64,000 bases of DNA from the NCBI RefSeq assembly GCF_905147365.1, contig NC_056418.1, positions 8,059,262-8,123,261 on the forward strand. Reading direction: 5' to 3'. Shown one piece after another: positions 34,258 through 44,247 of this stretch (positions within the stretch are counted from its first letter, which is position 1; each line of letters begins with the position of its first letter). A model generated the notes under the pieces. That model was given only the letters and a program-made list of their open reading frames with translations. It made no database searches and was not told the DNA's origin. This stretch comes from Aricia agestis (Eukaryota > Arthropoda > Insecta > Lepidoptera > Lycaenidae). A program made the position numbers and the translations under genes.

Positions 34258-34408
34258 CACCTAGACAAGCAATTTTATTGATTTGATTTTGATTGACCTC
34301 TAGGGTTGATATTGAACATAGCGCGCCTTCAATCTTATTGTCAAATAAAGTGTTCAATAAAATTGAATCGTAATAATATTGACAATAAAATTGCTCGTCT
34401 ATGCGGCC
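34258..34408. repeat. MITE family E copy 2
   Basis: Diverged copy of 22715-22879, with arms ctagacaagcaattttattg and complement. Confidence 0.65.
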
Positions 34409-34659
34409 GGTAAGAGCTTATCTTATAATGGCCAACAAAGTCAATAAAGAGAAATTATTCATAATAAAAAATTATGCTGTAATTATTATAAATTTAATTA
34501 TAAACTCCTATGACATATTTTAAACAGTAATTTTGTGTAATAAAATAAACAAACTCCGATAATAAAATTAAAATACATATTTACACAGTTGATCATATTT
34601 CAATCAATGTTTATTTTTTTATTTTAGTTACTTTTCTTATGTATTAGACCGGTGGTCCC

Positions 34660-35515
34660 AAACCTTTTTTCATACGGACCACAAACATGTTATTATCTTG
34701 GTGTCTCACAGTGGATCGAAAATCGAGTTTCATAAACATAGGAACTTGAATTTCCAGATGTCATTTTTATGACTGAAATATATTCTCCTAGTTGTTATTA
34801 CATAATAAAATGTAAAAAGATTTGGCTACGTGTAATAATAAGGGAGTTTTAATTTTTTTAAGAAATTTTTGTATGGAGCTGACAGGAAAAATGAGCATAT
34901 CTCTGGAATCGCATGGTTGGCCGTTATATCCTTACACACCATTTAAGTACTAATAATTATTAAGGGGGACTCCCACAATAATTGCTGGCCTGTTTTTGCT
35001 CTATAATAGTACGGAACCCTTCGTGCGCGAGTCCGACTCGCACTTGGCCAATTATGTGATCCTAATTCCTATGGTATTAAATATTATGAAAGAGACCTCC
35101 TTTAACCAGAACATAAACTTTTGCAATAAATACAAATAAATATTTTTAATTTTGACGAATTTTAGAAAAAACATCGCAAATGATGCCGTAATACAAAATA
35201 TGCCAAAATGTGAGTAATAATTAGTACTATAATAGTGTGTAAGGATATAACGGCCAACCATGCGATTCCAGAGATATGCTCATTTTTCCTGTCGGCTCCA
35301 TACAAACATTTCTTTAAAAAATATAACTCGCATATTATTATTACACGGAGCTGAGTCTTTTTACATTTTATTATGTAAGCAATAACAACTAGGAGAACGT
35401 ATTTCAGCCCAAAAAATGACATCTGTCGAATTCGATCAATTCGATCCTCTTGCGAGTTGTGTGTCGCGGGCCACAAATGCGGTCCGCGGGCCGCGGGTTG
35501 GGGTAGCTGTATTAG
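34660..35515. repeat. Foldback element with ~210-base arms
   Basis: Arms about 34745-34951 and 35212-35430 are inverted copies (shared gagcatatctctggaatcgc). A different repeat ('gcgagtccgactcgcacttg') sits in the centre. The ends resemble 'ggtggtcccaaacc' and 'gcgggttggggtagc'. Confidence 0.7.
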
Positions 35516-36136
35516 ACAAAGACAGCAACATTGAATAAATCAGTCCGTCTTGTAATAAATATTATTTTATCAATACTTTTTAGTTCCATTTTCCTAAGCA
35601 AGATATGTTTGAAAGTTGATGGACATTGTAAGATAGGCTCAAGAATTGTATTTTTGTTGATTTTTATGTTTCAATAGGTGAGCAGATTTTGGGTTTAATA
35701 TCGTTTATGAAATGACTTGTCAGTTAGTTTTTTTCTAGAAAATGTATACAAAAATAAAAGTATGGTTTTATATTTAAATAGGTTCGAGTGTCTTCTAATA
35801 ACATCTTTACGAGTGTATGCTATTTTCTGTGTGGAGTTTTCTATAGTTGCTACTGTGTTACAGTAATAATATTTGATGATCATTTAGCTATTTTGGGAAA
35901 ATTCTTACCAACACATTTTTTTCTTAACAACATCATTAATCTTATAATTCCTTTCACAGCTTAGTAATTTTGAAAATATACAATTAATATTGTTTCATCA
36001 AAATATGAATTTGCAAATAACACAAAAATGTGCTAAATTCATAACAGAATTATCACAACAACCTTCTAGGCATCTAGGTTAAATTATTGCTATATTTGTG
36101 AGTAGTTGTTAATAAATTTTCTTTCATGATACAGAT

Positions 36137-36284
36137 CTTGCAATCTACGAGCGCGCAGCACCCTTAGTTGTGTAAGTGAATATCTATACACGCGTATATG
36201 GCTCGCTCCCTACTGACTGCTCTGTCAGGTATGCACACTAACAAAAATAAAAAATAAAGGCAACGCGCGCTCGTAGATTGCAAG
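36137..36284. repeat. MITE with 19-base perfect ends (cttgcaatctacgagcgcg)
   Basis: 148-base element in AT-rich DNA; ends are exact inverted copies. Confidence 0.75.
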
Positions 36285-36676
36285 AACAATATACTTAGTT
36301 AATAGTAGTAGTAAATATTATTGTTTTTTAAATTTGGTCAAAGAAAATAACTTCATTTTGTATCACAATTTCTGTAATATTACTTAAAATAAGATTATAT
36401 TTGGTGAAGAATTAAAGGTATTCAGTTTACATATTTAATTTTAATTGATTATTGTTTATAAAAAATCTATAGTTTGTTTACAATCCTCATGATTTGTTAC
36501 CCTTTAAGGTCAATATAATATATTTAATTAACTTAGTACTAGAATGTATTTAATTTTTGGCAGTATGCTATGTTTTATAATTAATTTAATTTTTGTATAT
36601 ATGATACTAATGTAGTTATGCATCCTTCACAATGAAATGTATTTTTAATACACCATAAAATTCCTAATTATTTTGT
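36285..36676. other. AT-rich intergenic stretch, nothing recognisable
   Basis: No gene or repeat recognised downstream of the CRELD gene. Confidence 0.35.
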
Positions 36677-36682
36677 TTTATT
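36677..36682 (-). promoter_or_regulatory. Polyadenylation signal (AATAAA) of the CRELD gene
   Basis: TTTATT on the plus strand, about 135 bases beyond the stop codon at 36817. Confidence 0.4.
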
Positions 36683-36816
36683 CTTAAAATTAAAATGCAA
36701 CCCAACATTTCTAAGCAAGAAGCTATATAAAATTAAGAACAATGGTAACTTTGAAATAAATTATAATTATTTCTATTCATTCATTAAACTTTTTACCTAA
36801 TATTATAATAATTTAT

Positions 36817-37917
36817 CTATGCGTCATATAAACTTTGTAACAAGGGCCATAAGGGCCTCAAAAGACTTCCTTCTTGTTGAATTTCAAGATATAAATAGAG
36901 TACTGTAGTACTCAGTACAAATATTGAAGTTACACACACATATTTTCTAAACATCATTAAGCTTAATGTTACTACAACACAAAAACAAACAATCCTGACA
37001 AATGTTTGGTTGATTAAGTTTTGCTGTTCATCATCATCCAGACATCTACTAGACCAAAGCAAGTCATTACCAAAGCAGGAACTACAACTGCCAGGTCCAG
37101 CACCCTTACAAGTCTCACAACTCTTGTGACACGCTTTACACAGAAAAGAGCCTTCTGTATTCTTACAGTACTCGTTTTTTTGGCACGCTGGTGCAAAAAT
37201 TAAACATTCATTAACATCTACACAGGTTCCAGACTCTGATCTCCATCCATCTGCACATTCAGCACAGTCCGCTGCTCCACCACCGTGACATCCATCGCAA
37301 GATTTATGACATGGATCACATGTTTTAGCAACTTCGTTGTAAAAGTAATTTGTTTTACATTTATCACAAGCATCTCCATCGTATCCGTTTTTACAAATGC
37401 AAGAGCCGTTGCCGCTGCGAGTTCCTTCTCCATCACATTTACCATGGCTATTACAAATTTCATTTCTATCATTTACCGGGCAAGGTTGACACTGATCGCC
37501 GAAGAAATTTTTAGGGCAACAATACTTAAGTTCATTGATACAAAGCCATGTAAATAAATCTATAGAGGGACTTTCTTCATGCCACCACTTTTCTACCAAG
37601 GACTCGGTTTCTTCTGCGAACGCATAGCAGTGGTCTTGGGGTTTAGATTTTAAATCAGAGCATAACTTCTCCTGAATTTCGACGAGTCTCATCTCACTTC
37701 GGGCATAGTTTTTTAATTTAGATTCTTCCCATGCCGCATCGCCTCCTTCGTGTTTTCCGCGAGAGGTTTTCTCGAGCCAATGATTGAAGGAATTAGATAA
37801 GGATCGACACTTTGAACAGTCTTCCCTAGTAGTCTTGTCGCTTTCTTTGCCCAAATTCAATGGGCATAAACAAAAAATGTACACAAAAATTGTAATAAAA
37901 ATTCTTGCCATTTTCAA
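36817..37917 (-). CDS. CRELD-type cysteine-rich EGF protein, 366 aa, single exon
   Basis: Cysteine-rich with EGF-like domains protein of the ER/secretory pathway. ATG at 37917 (a second Met at codon 3). Residues 1-23 form a signal peptide, CSKC at 34-37 is a CXXC redox motif inside the CRELD N-terminal (DUF3456) region, then WWHEESP. EGF-like repeats follow (CNSHGKCDGEGTRSGNGSC, CDKCKTNYFYN), then furin-like repeats (CHKSCDGCHGGG) and a calcium-binding EGF starting DVNECL. Two hydrophobic segments at about 306-350 (VRIVCFCVVVTLSLMMF, YVCVTSIFVLSTTVLYLYL) place it with membrane-bound CRELD1 rather than soluble CRELD2. CRELD proteins act in ER protein folding and calcium handling. No intron is present, unlike most neighbours. 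Confidence 0.9.
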   Translation of the reverse strand: MKMARIFITIFVYIFCLCPLNLGKESDKTTREDCSKCRSLSNSFNHWLEKTSRGKHEGGDAAWEESKLKNYARSEMRLVEIQEKLCSDLKSKPQDHCYAFAEETESLVEKWWHEESPSIDLFTWLCINELKYCCPKNFFGDQCQPCPVNDRNEICNSHGKCDGEGTRSGNGSCICKNGYDGDACDKCKTNYFYNEVAKTCDPCHKSCDGCHGGGAADCAECADGWRSESGTCVDVNECLIFAPACQKNEYCKNTEGSFLCKACHKSCETCKGAGPGSCSSCFGNDLLWSSRCLDDDEQQNLINQTFVRIVCFCVVVTLSLMMFRKYVCVTSIFVLSTTVLYLYLEIQQEGSLLRPLWPLLQSLYDA

Positions 37918-39299
37918 TATTTTTGAAGCTAACTATGTTCTTTTTATCTTTAATATCTTTTAAAGATTAATAGGTTCAATTTTAATTCATAATTCAAATA
38001 TTCGTATTTCGTTTTGATATTGTAAAAAATAAGCCGGAATTGGCATTTGCGATGTTGCAGAAATGACATTTATGAAATCGGTGTTGCTACCAACTAAAAA
38101 TCGTGAGAAATAGGGAGATTGCTACGAACTAAAAATCGGGAGAAATAGAGAGATTGCTGCCTAATTAAATCAAATTAAAACACGTGTTAAAGTTATTAAT
38201 CATTAGCCTCCTTGCAGCTTAGACAATAGGCGTAGTTTGCATCTTTAATATTACTGCTTGCCTGTAACCACCCAGCAAACTCCGGGCGTGTTTCCCACTG
38301 TTTTTTATATTTTTGTAGTAAGTATATCTTTTTTTTTTTGTTTCGAACGTACCAATAATAGTGATTGGAAAATCACTGTCTGGGTCTGAACTAGACATTT
38401 GATTTGCGTTAATACAATACCTATGGGAAGTTGCGTATCGGATGAATGATTAGAAAATGAAAAATTGAAAATTTGAAACCTGTCGCATTCATATCGACGT
38501 ATTTAAAAATATATATTCCCCTACAATAATATTCAACTTTAGTGAGTATGAATTACAGCCTAAATTTGCTTGTTCCCGCTGGTCGAAGTCGCCGCTTGGC
38601 CACAAGTCACAACTCACAACTGATTTAGTTACTAAATTATGACAAGTGGAATCAGAAGCTTCTAATTAATCTTCTTCTTCTTCTACTAAAATTCTAAATT
38701 TAGTCAAATGGATTATGGAATAAGCAATAAGCGCTGTTAATTAATTTATTGGGAGCTGGAAACAATAAGCGCTGTTCACACTACGATGTTGCCACTTTTT
38801 AGTTTCATCACCAGTGTTGTCACATCTACCAACTTTATGGTAGATCTAGGTACCTATTTCACCTCCCTTCTACCTATCTACCAACTTCGGTATCAAATCC
38901 ACCTATTTTTCGACAGATCATTGTTCTCGTACAAGTAATAAACGTTACAGACTTCTCGGATACCATTTTCGTACAAATTGTACCAAAATGGTATCCGAGT
39001 CGTCGTCCGATACTTGTCATTTAAAAACAAAAACGGACCGCTACTACACGAGCTGCAGCTGTTCTGAGCCGTTCGCTTACTTTCGGAACGCAGATTAGTC
39101 TGTGAACGGTCCAAACTCCAAAACGTTACAAGAGTGGTGACAACAATACATTTGTTTTTTTCACGAACCGGAACGTTTGACATTTTGGAACGAAAAGGAG
39201 GATTTACACGGTTCAATCACATTGAAAGCAATTTCGTTAAAAACCACTATGCAATAAATATTCATTACGTAAATACGTAATAATACGTAATATATAATA
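37918..39299. other. Intergenic stretch upstream of CRELD
   Basis: Contains a tandem pair (~43-base unit 'gaactaaaaatcg.gagaaatag') at about 38087-38160 and an imperfect palindrome around 38955-39003 ('ggataccattttcgtac'). No gene seen. Confidence 0.4.
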
Positions 39300-39777
39300 C
39301 TAGATGTTCCGCGCGGCTTCGCCCACGTAAGTTAGGAATGTCACGGAATCCGTAAATTTTTCCGCAAAAAAAAACCTATGTCCTTTCACGTAGTCTATTC
39401 TTCATGTGTGCCAAATAACATAAACATAGCACCAGTAGTTTTTACGAGGAGAATTTTTCAAATTGGACCAGTAGTTTCTGAGATTAACGCGTTCAAGTAA
39501 GCCCTAAATATTTAAATTAAAATTAAATTAAAAGTTAAAATTAAATAGTACATATACATTGTAAATTTTAAATAATAATACAAATAAATAAATAAATAAA
39601 AATAAAATATTTTAGTTTGATCTTAGCGTAATAAAATATGGCCTATAGCCTTTCTCAATAAATGGGCTATCTAACACTGAAATAATTTTTCAAATCGGAC
39701 CAGTAGTTCCTGAGATTAGCGCGTTCAAACAAACAAACAAACTAACAAACTCTTCCGCTTTATAATATTAAGTTTAG
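39300..39777 (-). mobile_element. Short Helitron-like element, minus strand
   Basis: CTAG plus GC hairpin at 39300-39325 and 'ttataatattaagt' at the far end. It resembles the inner element at 7756-8117. Confidence 0.7.
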
Positions 39778-40053
39778 ATTATGTAAGTACTTGGTACGTT
39801 TACAACTGTACACGGCTCGTGCATTCATTACGTGACAATGCCTGAAAATAATGAAATTGAAGCAATATTGAACAGAAATTGCCAAAAAAATTACTGGATA
39901 TGAGGGCGTTAGATCTACCAATTTTTGGTTCTAACATAAGTCATTTCTAATAAAGCGCTTATTCCACTTGTCCTATTTAGAAGTCCTAGCTAAGATCCTA
40001 CATAGGAGACTAATTAGTTCGCTTCTTATTCCACTTGTCCTAATTTAGTGACT

Positions 40054-41529
40054 ACGGTGGTATGAATAAAAAAATCTTAGTGAACGTTTTAACAGCTTTC
40101 TAACTAAAATGTTCACTAAAGTTAAAAACCGTCTTATAACACTCCATATGAATAAACGCTTGCTAAGCCTTCGCTAAGTAAAATACCTTTAGATGACGTT
40201 TTATAAGATTTTTTTTGGTAATGTTGGCAGTGTGTCAATTTATTGTATTCCACAGATTAAAAATTGTATTCAATGTGTCAAAAATAAAGAGTAAAGAAAA
40301 AATAAATGTACTTTATGGATTTTATAAATCATAGAGCAAAGTAGACTTTGACATTGGCAACTCACTAAGGCCGCCATAATAAAAGAAGAAGAAGAATAAT
40401 GAAAAGAAGGAGAAGATAACTAAAAATACTATTTTATTCTGTTTTACTTTTGAGGCCTACAATTAGTGCATTTGACACAATGTATCTAAGGGTCTATACA
40501 GACGGACCGCATTTCAACTGCAATCCAACCGCAAATTGCAGTTCAAGTGCAGTTTGAATGCAGTTGACACGACTGCAATAGAACTACAAACCAAACGCGC
40601 AGTTGGATTGCAGTTCATTTGCAGTTGGCGTGCAGTCGTGTGAACTGCATACCGACTGCATCCAAACTGCACTGCTGGAGAGCGGACCGTGCGGGCGGGT
40701 AGGATGGTGCAGTTTAGATGCAGTCAGTATGCAGTTCACACGACTGCACGCCAACTGCAAGCAACTGAACTGCAATCCGACTGCGCGTTTGGTTTGCAGT
40801 TCTATTGTAAGGTCTACACAGATGGACCGCATTTCAACTGCAATCCAACCGCAAATTGCAGTTCAAGTGCAGTTTGAATGCAGTTGACACGACTGCAATA
40901 CGACTGCAATAGAACTGCAAACTAAACGCGCAGTCGGATTGCAGTTCAGTTGCAGTTGGCGTGCAGTCGTGTAAACTGTATGGTTTGCAGTTCTATTGCA
41001 GTCGAATTGCAATCGTGTCAACTGCATTCAAACTGCACTTGAACTGCAATTTGCGGTTGGATTGCAGTTGAAACGCGATCCATCTGTGTAGACCCGTAAT
41101 CGTGTCAACTGGATTTAAACTGCACTTGAACTGCAATTTGCGGTTGAATTGCAGTTGAAATGCGGTCCGTCTGTAGAGACCCTTACTGATTCTTGAAATT
41201 GCAATAATGTCAGAAATCGCGATAATACTCGATATTGCGTCCATTTTCAGTCTCTTAAAATGGTCTTAAAGTAGGTCCGAGGCTTCACTAAAGTTTGCGA
41301 ACTCCTATTTGACGTTTCGCGCCTAAACAACTGTTAGCAAACGTTTATTCATATCGATTAAGCTTAAAATGTTCTTAAAATAGGTTTAAAACAGGCGCGC
41401 TATTTTTTGACAGCTGTCACCTTAAAAAGGTGTTAGAGCACTGTTAGAGAACCTTTATTCATATTAAATTTTACAACAGGCTTATAAAGCTGTTGTAAAC
41501 CTTCGCTAAGTTTTTATTCATACGACCGT
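40054..41529. repeat. Middle TIR element of the nested set
   Basis: Ends acggtggtatgaataaaaa and tttttattcatacgaccgt. Confidence 0.65.
40487..41185. repeat. Inner TIR element built of 'ctgcaa' quasi-repeats, with a copy of itself inserted
   Basis: Ends taagggtctatacagacgg and complement. A second complete copy (about 40807-41097) interrupts the right arm: the sequence before 40807 ('gcagttctattg') continues at 41098 ('tcgtgtcaactgg'). The arms are made of repeated aactgcaa/ttgcagtt words about 10-11 bases apart. Confidence 0.8.
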
Positions 41530-42282
41530 AAATCAGTTGTCATTTTGGTCAGACGTCTTCTTAATGGCTCCAGTTCTATCAAAGCAACAAAAAATTGGTC
41601 TTCTCTTAGGCTTAGCTGTTGGCTTAATGAAAATAAAAATAAATAAAAGGCGAAAAAGATGGTTGAAAGAATTTTTGCTCCACGTAAAATTATGAACTTT
41701 CTGAACTACTTGGAACCAGCAGACTTAAGAAATTACCTACGAATGGATTCCAGATCTTATAACATAATATAAATTGACTTTAATACAGATTTAGCAGTTC
41801 CAACTACAGATAAAAGGCTGAACATCTGGCAACACTGATTTAGTCATTCAGGAGCCACATTTTTTTCCGATTTAAGAACCTAGCTTTCTAAATGTTATCC
41901 CAATTGACAAAATTTTTTAGGATCCTAGGTAGGACTTCCTTAATAGGACAAGTGGAATAAGCGCTTAACATCTACCTATTTGTACCAATTTTTGGCATGA
42001 CGTCGACTGATTTTCTAAAATTTGGTGTGGCAACACTGTTCATCACTTTCTTGACGGACTATAATCTGTGCAATCATCAACAATCTTCGACATTTGCGTG
42101 TAATGGCGAATTTGTGATTTTATTTTTCTCGTGTTGTAAATTATAACCTCTATCAGTGTTTTTGCTAGTAAATGTGCAATTACACATTTTAGATAACGTG
42201 TTTAAGCTTTCACGTAGTGTAATAGTACTATTAGTATAACCCATGAGAATAAGGCACGCGGTTTTTTAAGTTGAACAACACG

Positions 42283-43969
42283 ATGGCTGAGAAAATAAGG
42301 TACTTACCTATTTACAATAGTCACGTATTATACACTCCATAATTTCTAATTCTAAAGTTAGGTATTAAAATATTAACCTACTACTAATTAAACTAAACAG
42401 CTAGCCTAACCAGCTCTTCTCACGTTGATAATACATAATGATTAATGACTCAGTAAAGCTGAAAAAAAATTGTCTTCTATTAGTTATAATTTCTATTTTC
42501 ATAAATGGTTTTCATTGTGTCGACAAAAAATTACTAAGTAAATAAAAATGTGATGTTGTAATGTTTAAAAAAACATTTATTTTTACAGGATTGATTCCAA
42601 ATTTGATATGCAGGGGAACTACGAACCTTCTGATTCGGAAAACGAGTATACAGCTACTGAGAAAAGGCTTCTAGAAAAAGTAAGAAAAAGAAAACACCAA
42701 GATTCTGGTAGTGAAGATGAAATGTATGCCTTTTCTGAGTCTGATGAAGATGAAAGTGATAAAAATGATATGGCTGACAGCGACGTTGAGGGCCAAGAAC
42801 AATCTGATGATGATTTGCCAGATTCTAAAGCTTGGGGTAAGAAAAAGAAGTCATATTATTCTACTGACTACGTAGATCAAGACTATGGAGGCTTTGGGGA
42901 TGAAGAAGAGGATGCCCTTATGGAAGAACAGGAGGCAAAAAATATACAAAAAAGATTACTGGAACAACTGGGCGAAGAAGACTTTGCATTAGATTTCCTA
43001 AATGTCAAAACTCAAGAAGTTGATGAAAAAGATACAGTGGTAAAAAGTGATATAAGTCAAATGTCTAAAAGGCAAAAACTGCAAATTTTGGAAAAGGAAA
43101 GCCCAGAATTTTTGGGTCTCATAGATGATTTTAAGTCCAAACTAACAGTCGCAAAAGATGATTTGCACCCCGTGTTGGAGCTGGTTAAAGGTGGAAAGTT
43201 TCCCAACTGTTCAGCCTCAAAGTTTGTCAAAACTAACTATGATTTAATTCTTAATTATTGTACAAATATAAGTTTTTACCTCCTACTAAAAAGTCAAAAA
43301 GTTAATATTCATAATCATCCAGTAATTAAACGACTATACCAATACAGACAAATGTTGAAAAAAATGGAACCCATATATCTCGAAGTTATAAAGCCACAGA
43401 TTGACAAAATTTTGCATGCCGTGAAGAATAATTTAGAACTACAGTTAATATTAGAAAATAAAGTGGAAGGTCATAAACATAAGCTAGCTAAGAAAATTGA
43501 AAAGCCTCCTAAAAAGTTAAAACTGTTTAACTCTATTAAAAATGATGATGGGGATGATACGGGTGTATCTGATGATAATGAGGATGATGTTGAAGATGAT
43601 GGACTATATCTTAGTAATGATGTCGACAAGTTATCACGTGATGCAGAAGAATCAGAGGAAAGTGGATTCTCTGATAACAATGACATTGAAAATGACATGA
43701 ACAAACCATCAACGTCACTTCAGGATGTGATACCTGAAGATATAGGTGATAAAAGGGAGATTACCTACCAAATCGCTAAAAACAAAGGCTTAACACCTCA
43801 TCGAAAGAAAGACCAGAGAAATCCAAGAGTCAAGCACAAGTTGAAGTACAGGAAGGCAAAGATAAGGCGAAAGGGCGCAGTGAGGGAACCACGTACTGAA
43901 GTAACACGATATGCGGGCGAAGCTTCTGGTATTAAGGCAAATGTCAAGAAGGGCATTAAAATTAAATAA
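42283..43969 (+). CDS. UTP3: SAS10/UTP3, small-subunit processome component, 465 aa, two exons
   Basis: Nucleolar U3-snoRNP protein needed for 18S rRNA processing. Exon 1 is 42283-42299 (ATGGCTGAGAAAATAAG, then GTACTT); exon 2 is 42589-43969, joined in phase 2 to give MAEKIRIDSKFDMQGN. The N-terminal 150 residues are acidic with a lysine stretch. The Sas10/Utp3/C1D domain is about residues 175-265 (ESPEFLGLIDDFKSKL to QYRQMLKKMEP). A second acidic stretch (DDGDDTGVSDDNEDDVEDDG) precedes the basic Sas10 C-terminal domain at about 395-465, with KGLTPHRKKDQRNPRVKHK. Length is close to the human protein (about 480). It converges with Notchless: 278 bases separate the stop codons. Confidence 0.93.
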
Positions 43970-44048
43970 TAAGTCAGCCCTTCTATATTTATTTTATAAA
44001 ATACTTGAATTAAATGCTGTCCCATCTCAGTGTTGCCATCTGAAACAA

Positions 44049-44054
44049 AATAAA
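44049..44054 (+). promoter_or_regulatory. Polyadenylation signal (AATAAA) of UTP3
   Basis: Exact AATAAA 80 bases after the UTP3 stop, before the convergent Notchless gene. Confidence 0.6.
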
Positions 44055-44247
44055 ATATGTTAACCTCATATTGGTATTAACCTATTGATCGTGGAATAAC
44101 GAGACACAATAGCTTATCTATTGTTATCGCGGCCGGATGCGGCCGCTTAGGGCTTCATGAATTAATGTTCTTTATAAGTCAAATAAATTAAACAAATGGA
44201 AAATATAACATGCATGAAAAAATTTGTTTCATTTATAGAATTACAAC

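Larger units (their letters stand above)
39951..41967. repeat. Outer TIR element of a nested set, ~2.0 kb
   Basis: Ends taaagcgcttattccacttg and complement, arms about 50 bases. It encloses the TIR element at 40054-41529, which encloses the self-nested element at 40487-41185. Confidence 0.75.

Noticed and set aside
40584..40887. Cys-rich open frames on both strands
   Set aside because: Produced by the aactgcaa/ttgcagtt words of the inverted-repeat element; no start context or splice logic.
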